In this document: piece after piece, positions 61,391 through 64,000 of the stretch
Layout: each line of letters begins with the position of its first letter
Position numbering within the stretch: the stretch's first letter is position 1
DNA from: Herpetosiphon sp042688385
Lineage (GTDB): Bacteria; Chloroflexota; Chloroflexia; Chloroflexales; Herpetosiphonaceae
Direction: 5' to 3'
Assembly (NCBI RefSeq): GCF_042688385.1
Contig: NZ_JBHUPY010000015.1
Span: forward strand, 1 to 64,000
Length of the DNA: 64,000 nucleotides
Position numbers and translations under genes: made by a program
Notes under the pieces: generated by a model
What the model saw: only the letters and a program-made list of their open reading frames with translations
What the model was told of the DNA's origin: nothing
Databases searched by the model: none

Positions 61391-63565
61391 TTACTGCCAA
61401 GCATATAAGGTGGTAATAATGCTCGAATAATCATCAGTCCACAAGCGATCGTTGGGCCGATTTTGCAAGCTACGCCATTGATGTTGATCGATAAATTGTT
61501 GATAGAAGGCTTGATTTTTGGTAAAAATCACCCATTTGGTGCTGTTATTGCCGTGTTCAAGCACATCCTCATCGGTATTGTATTCGTGCACTAACGCCAA
61601 TAACCCCAATTTTTCGGCTAGGTCGTGCAACACTGGCTCTAAATTGAGATAGCGATTTGAAATGTGAAAGGCAATAATTCCATCAGGATTCAATTTGCTT
61701 AGATACAGTTCCAGCGCCTCGACTGTTACTAAGTGGGTGGGGATCGCATCTGAGCTATAGGCATCCATAATCAACACATCAAAGGGCTTGGTTTCGGCTG
61801 CCAGCGAGATTCGAGCATCGCCGACGACGACGGGAGCTTGGGGCGTACATTGGCTGAGGTAGCTGAAATATTGCGGATTTTCAGCAATTTTAATCACCAC
61901 TGGATCAATTTCAAAATATTTCCAGCTATCTTGCGCTTGAGCATAACAGGCGGCTGCCCCACTACCTAAGCCCACTACTCCAACATTTTTTGGCGTTGTT
62001 TGTTGATTGGCAACTTGGAAAATCTCGTTGAGCGGGCCATTCAGGCTGTAGTAGGTCAGCGGGCGTTTACTTAACGCTGGATCAAGAAATTGCATGCCAT
62101 GCAAGGTTGTGCCATGCATCAAAATATTAAAGCGATCGTTGACCTCGAGAATCCGGTTGACTCCAAAAAAGCTGCGTTCTTGGTAAACTAAGGTCGATCG
62201 GGTAAAGCCAATCAGCGAAACAACCGTGAAAAATCCACCAATGCTCAAGCCAAATGAGACAGGATTGCGCGATTGGCTATAGGCAAGCAGCATCGTTAGC
62301 GAGAATAAAATTCCGTAGCCAATTGTATCCTCTTCGTAATTAAACGCTTTGAGCAATAGTACCAACCCAATGCTGAGCACAATCATCAAGCCAGGTTTAT
62401 ACAACGATTGCAGCCATTCTTGGCGATTGGTTGGCTTGGGTTTGCGCCACGGGGCAAGCATTAATCCCAAACACAACATCAATGGATATTCCCAAACTGA
62501 ATTAAAAATCAATGGTGCAATTAATCCATTAAAAAATCCACCAATCACGCCCCCCAATGACATCAATAGATAGAATTCAGTTAACTTCTGTGGCTCAGGT
62601 CGATCATCGGCCAATTGTTGATGCAATACCATCGTGACAACAAACAGACTTGCCAAATGCAAAATTAATAACAGCAAAATTGGACTATTTGCCCCAGTAA
62701 TGATCGTCAAAATAACCAACATTACTAAAATTGGCATTAACCAAACCAACGCTTGTTTAGGAATCAACACTTTATTGGCAAATACAAAAATAAACGTCAA
62801 CAAATATAATGCCAAGGGAATAACCCACAGCAACGGCATCGCCACAATATCGGTGGTAATGTAAGTTGTAACGCTTACCAATAAACTCGAAGGCACTGCC
62901 GACCATGCGATCCACTTGAGCCTGCGTTGCCACGTGATTGAGCTGCTGGCTTGACTAGTTGTGCTTGAAACAACCTGCGGCGCACGTTGCCAAACTCGAA
63001 TGCCACAGCCAATAAACAGCAACACTAACAGCACATAGCCCCAGCGCCAACCATCGCTTTGCAAGCGTAGGCTGGTGTTTGGCTCGATAATTAATGGATA
63101 GGCCAACAGCGCCAACATACTGCCAACATTACTCATTGCATAGAGCACGTAGGGGTTGCGATTTTGCTCGCTGCTGCCAAACCACGCTTGCAGCAATGGG
63201 CTGCTGGCCGAAACCACAAAAAATGGCAAGCCTAAGGCAACTGCAAATAAACTCAATAGCCATGCAATTGGAAAATCGGTTGTCGGCGCTTGCCAACCAG
63301 CAGGAATCGCAATTGGCAAAACTAATAATGGAGTTAACAAAAGCCCGCAGTGAATTAATACTTGCTGCCGTGGTTTAAAATATTTTGTCAGCAGGTGCGA
63401 ATAGCCATAACCTAGCAATAAAACCGTTTGATAAAATACGAGCGCCGTATTCCAAACCGACGGCGCGCCACCAAGTAATGGTAAAGCCATGCGTGCAAAC
63501 ATTGGTTGGATCACAAATAATAAGCTAGCGCTAGTAAAAATTGTTAACGCAAATAGTAACGGCAT
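61391..63565 (-). CDS. fused membrane transporter-like / spermidine synthase-like protein
   Basis: A 724-residue two-part protein. The N-terminal 490 or so residues hold about 12 or more membrane segments, of the type called fused MFS/spermidine synthase (LFALTIFTSASLLFVIQPMF). The C-terminal 230 residues have an aminopropyltransferase-like Rossmann fold: VGVVGLGSGAAACYA, FEIDPVVIKIAENP, DARISLAAE and VLIMDAYSSDAIPTHLVT. Related proteins are widespread and mostly uncharacterised; polyamine synthesis is not assured. The ATG at 63565 has CAGGAG upstream. It lies 22 bases after the purU stop. Confidence 0.85.
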   Translation of the reverse strand: MPLLFALTIFTSASLLFVIQPMFARMALPLLGGAPSVWNTALVFYQTVLLLGYGYSHLLTKYFKPRQQVLIHCGLLLTPLLVLPIAIPAGWQAPTTDFPIAWLLSLFAVALGLPFFVVSASSPLLQAWFGSSEQNRNPYVLYAMSNVGSMLALLAYPLIIEPNTSLRLQSDGWRWGYVLLVLLFIGCGIRVWQRAPQVVSSTTSQASSSITWQRRLKWIAWSAVPSSLLVSVTTYITTDIVAMPLLWVIPLALYLLTFIFVFANKVLIPKQALVWLMPILVMLVILTIITGANSPILLLLILHLASLFVVTMVLHQQLADDRPEPQKLTEFYLLMSLGGVIGGFFNGLIAPLIFNSVWEYPLMLCLGLMLAPWRKPKPTNRQEWLQSLYKPGLMIVLSIGLVLLLKAFNYEEDTIGYGILFSLTMLLAYSQSRNPVSFGLSIGGFFTVVSLIGFTRSTLVYQERSFFGVNRILEVNDRFNILMHGTTLHGMQFLDPALSKRPLTYYSLNGPLNEIFQVANQQTTPKNVGVVGLGSGAAACYAQAQDSWKYFEIDPVVIKIAENPQYFSYLSQCTPQAPVVVGDARISLAAETKPFDVLIMDAYSSDAIPTHLVTVEALELYLSKLNPDGIIAFHISNRYLNLEPVLHDLAEKLGLLALVHEYNTDEDVLEHGNNSTKWVIFTKNQAFYQQFIDQHQWRSLQNRPNDRLWTDDYSSIITTLYAWQ

Positions 63566-63587
63566 AGATTACTCCTGCTGAGGATCG

Positions 63588-64000
63588 TTAATCAAAAATA
63601 ACCGTGCGATTGCCGCTTAAAAAAACGCGCTCGCTCAAAACCAAATCGAGAGCTTTGGCCAAAACATGTTTTTCAATCTCACGCCCAGCTTGCACAATTT
63701 CATCAACACTATGGCTATGATCAATTGGCATAACCTGCTGCGCAATAATTGGCCCTTGATCAAGCTCATCGGTGACAAAATGCGCGGTTGCGCCAATAAT
63801 TTTCACGCCCCGCTCAAATGCTTGCCGATAGGGATTTGCACCGATAAACGCTGGCAAAAACGAATGATGAATATTGATAATGCGCTGCGGAAATTGAGCT
63901 ACAAACTGCGGCGAAAGCACCCGCATATATTTTGCTAGCACTAAATAATCTGGTTGCGCTGCCTGAATGACTTCGAGCAAGGCTTGTTCATGTGCTTCGC
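63588..64000 (-). CDS. purU: formyltetrahydrofolate deformylase, C-terminal part (cut by window end)
   Basis: About 137 C-terminal residues of a hydrolase that releases formate from 10-formyl-THF. The 5' end lies beyond the window. The formyltransferase-fold motifs are INIHHSFLPAF (catalytic His and neighbours), GANPYRQAFERGVKIIGATA and FVTDELDQGPIIAQQ with the catalytic Asp. The HSFLP and the AHFVTDELD context fit PurU rather than PurN. It is followed by the fused membrane protein gene, probably in one transcript. Confidence 0.9.
   Translation of the reverse strand, partial: EAHEQALLEVIQAAQPDYLVLAKYMRVLSPQFVAQFPQRIINIHHSFLPAFIGANPYRQAFERGVKIIGATAHFVTDELDQGPIIAQQVMPIDHSHSVDEIVQAGREIEKHVLAKALDLVLSERVFLSGNRTVIFD

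Overview
The window looks like chromosome of a filamentous Chloroflexota bacterium close to Herpetosiphon. This is inferred from the character of the proteins (Gln/Ala/Leu-rich, TPR and BTAD regulators, GEVED surface proteins), from frequent GTG and TTG starts behind strong Shine-Dalgarno sites, and from intergenic space filled with short repeats. No database was searched. No rRNA, tRNA, CRISPR array, prophage or transposase gene was seen. Most of the window is housekeeping sequence, with a few accessory islands.

Layout. 0.1-6.2 kb (minus): a secreted clostripain-like cysteine peptidase and a large secreted protein with four GEVED domains. 6.4-9.5 kb (plus): a small membrane protein, a TPR/HTH regulator and a 79-residue protein. 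9.7-15.5 kb (plus): phosphate uptake operon pstS-pstC-pstA-pstB-phoU, whose PstS is a near-identical tandem duplication in one chain. 15.8-17.5 kb: a GH16-like protein and an esterase, divergent. 17.5-24.2 kb (minus): exopolysaccharide genes (two GT4 glycosyltransferases, asparagine synthase, BY-kinase, two Wzz proteins). 24.3-26.7 kb (minus): a ParB-fold protein, a YciI-like protein and a metallophosphoesterase. 27.0-28.0 kb (plus): a candidate structured RNA and a small membrane-anchored protein.

28.2-32.5 kb (minus): an amidoligase cassette (GCS2, circularly permuted ATP-grasp, RimK-like ATP-grasp) behind an XRE regulator. 32.8-35.6 kb (minus): trigger factor with a 44-aspartate tract, then cysteine desulfurase. 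35.8-40.4 kb (plus): gpsA, a GNAT, rpsO, pnp. 40.7-45.2 kb (minus): an AAA ATPase and xseA, then accB, efp and pepP. 45.8-49.9 kb: a BTAD/AAA regulator (minus), two tandem Bcp peroxiredoxins (plus), a NarL-type response regulator (minus). 50.1-55.6 kb (plus): the cell-shape operon mreB-mreC-mreD-mrdA plus a nitrilase-family amidase. 56.3-59.3 kb (plus): clpP-clpX and an SDR. 59.6-61.3 kb (minus): a tandem pair of unknown paralogues. 61.4-64.0 kb (minus): a fused MFS/spermidine-synthase-like protein and the C-terminal part of purU, cut by the window edge.

The points most worth following are the candidate RNA at 27.1-27.35 kb (twin hairpins with identical loops, a terminator, and an 11-nt segment complementary to one terminator arm), the amidoligase cassette, the poly-Asp trigger factor, the duplicated PstS, and two related MITE-like elements with TA-bounded terminal inverted repeats. 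Intergenic regions are mosaics of a few recurring modules that reappear throughout the window.
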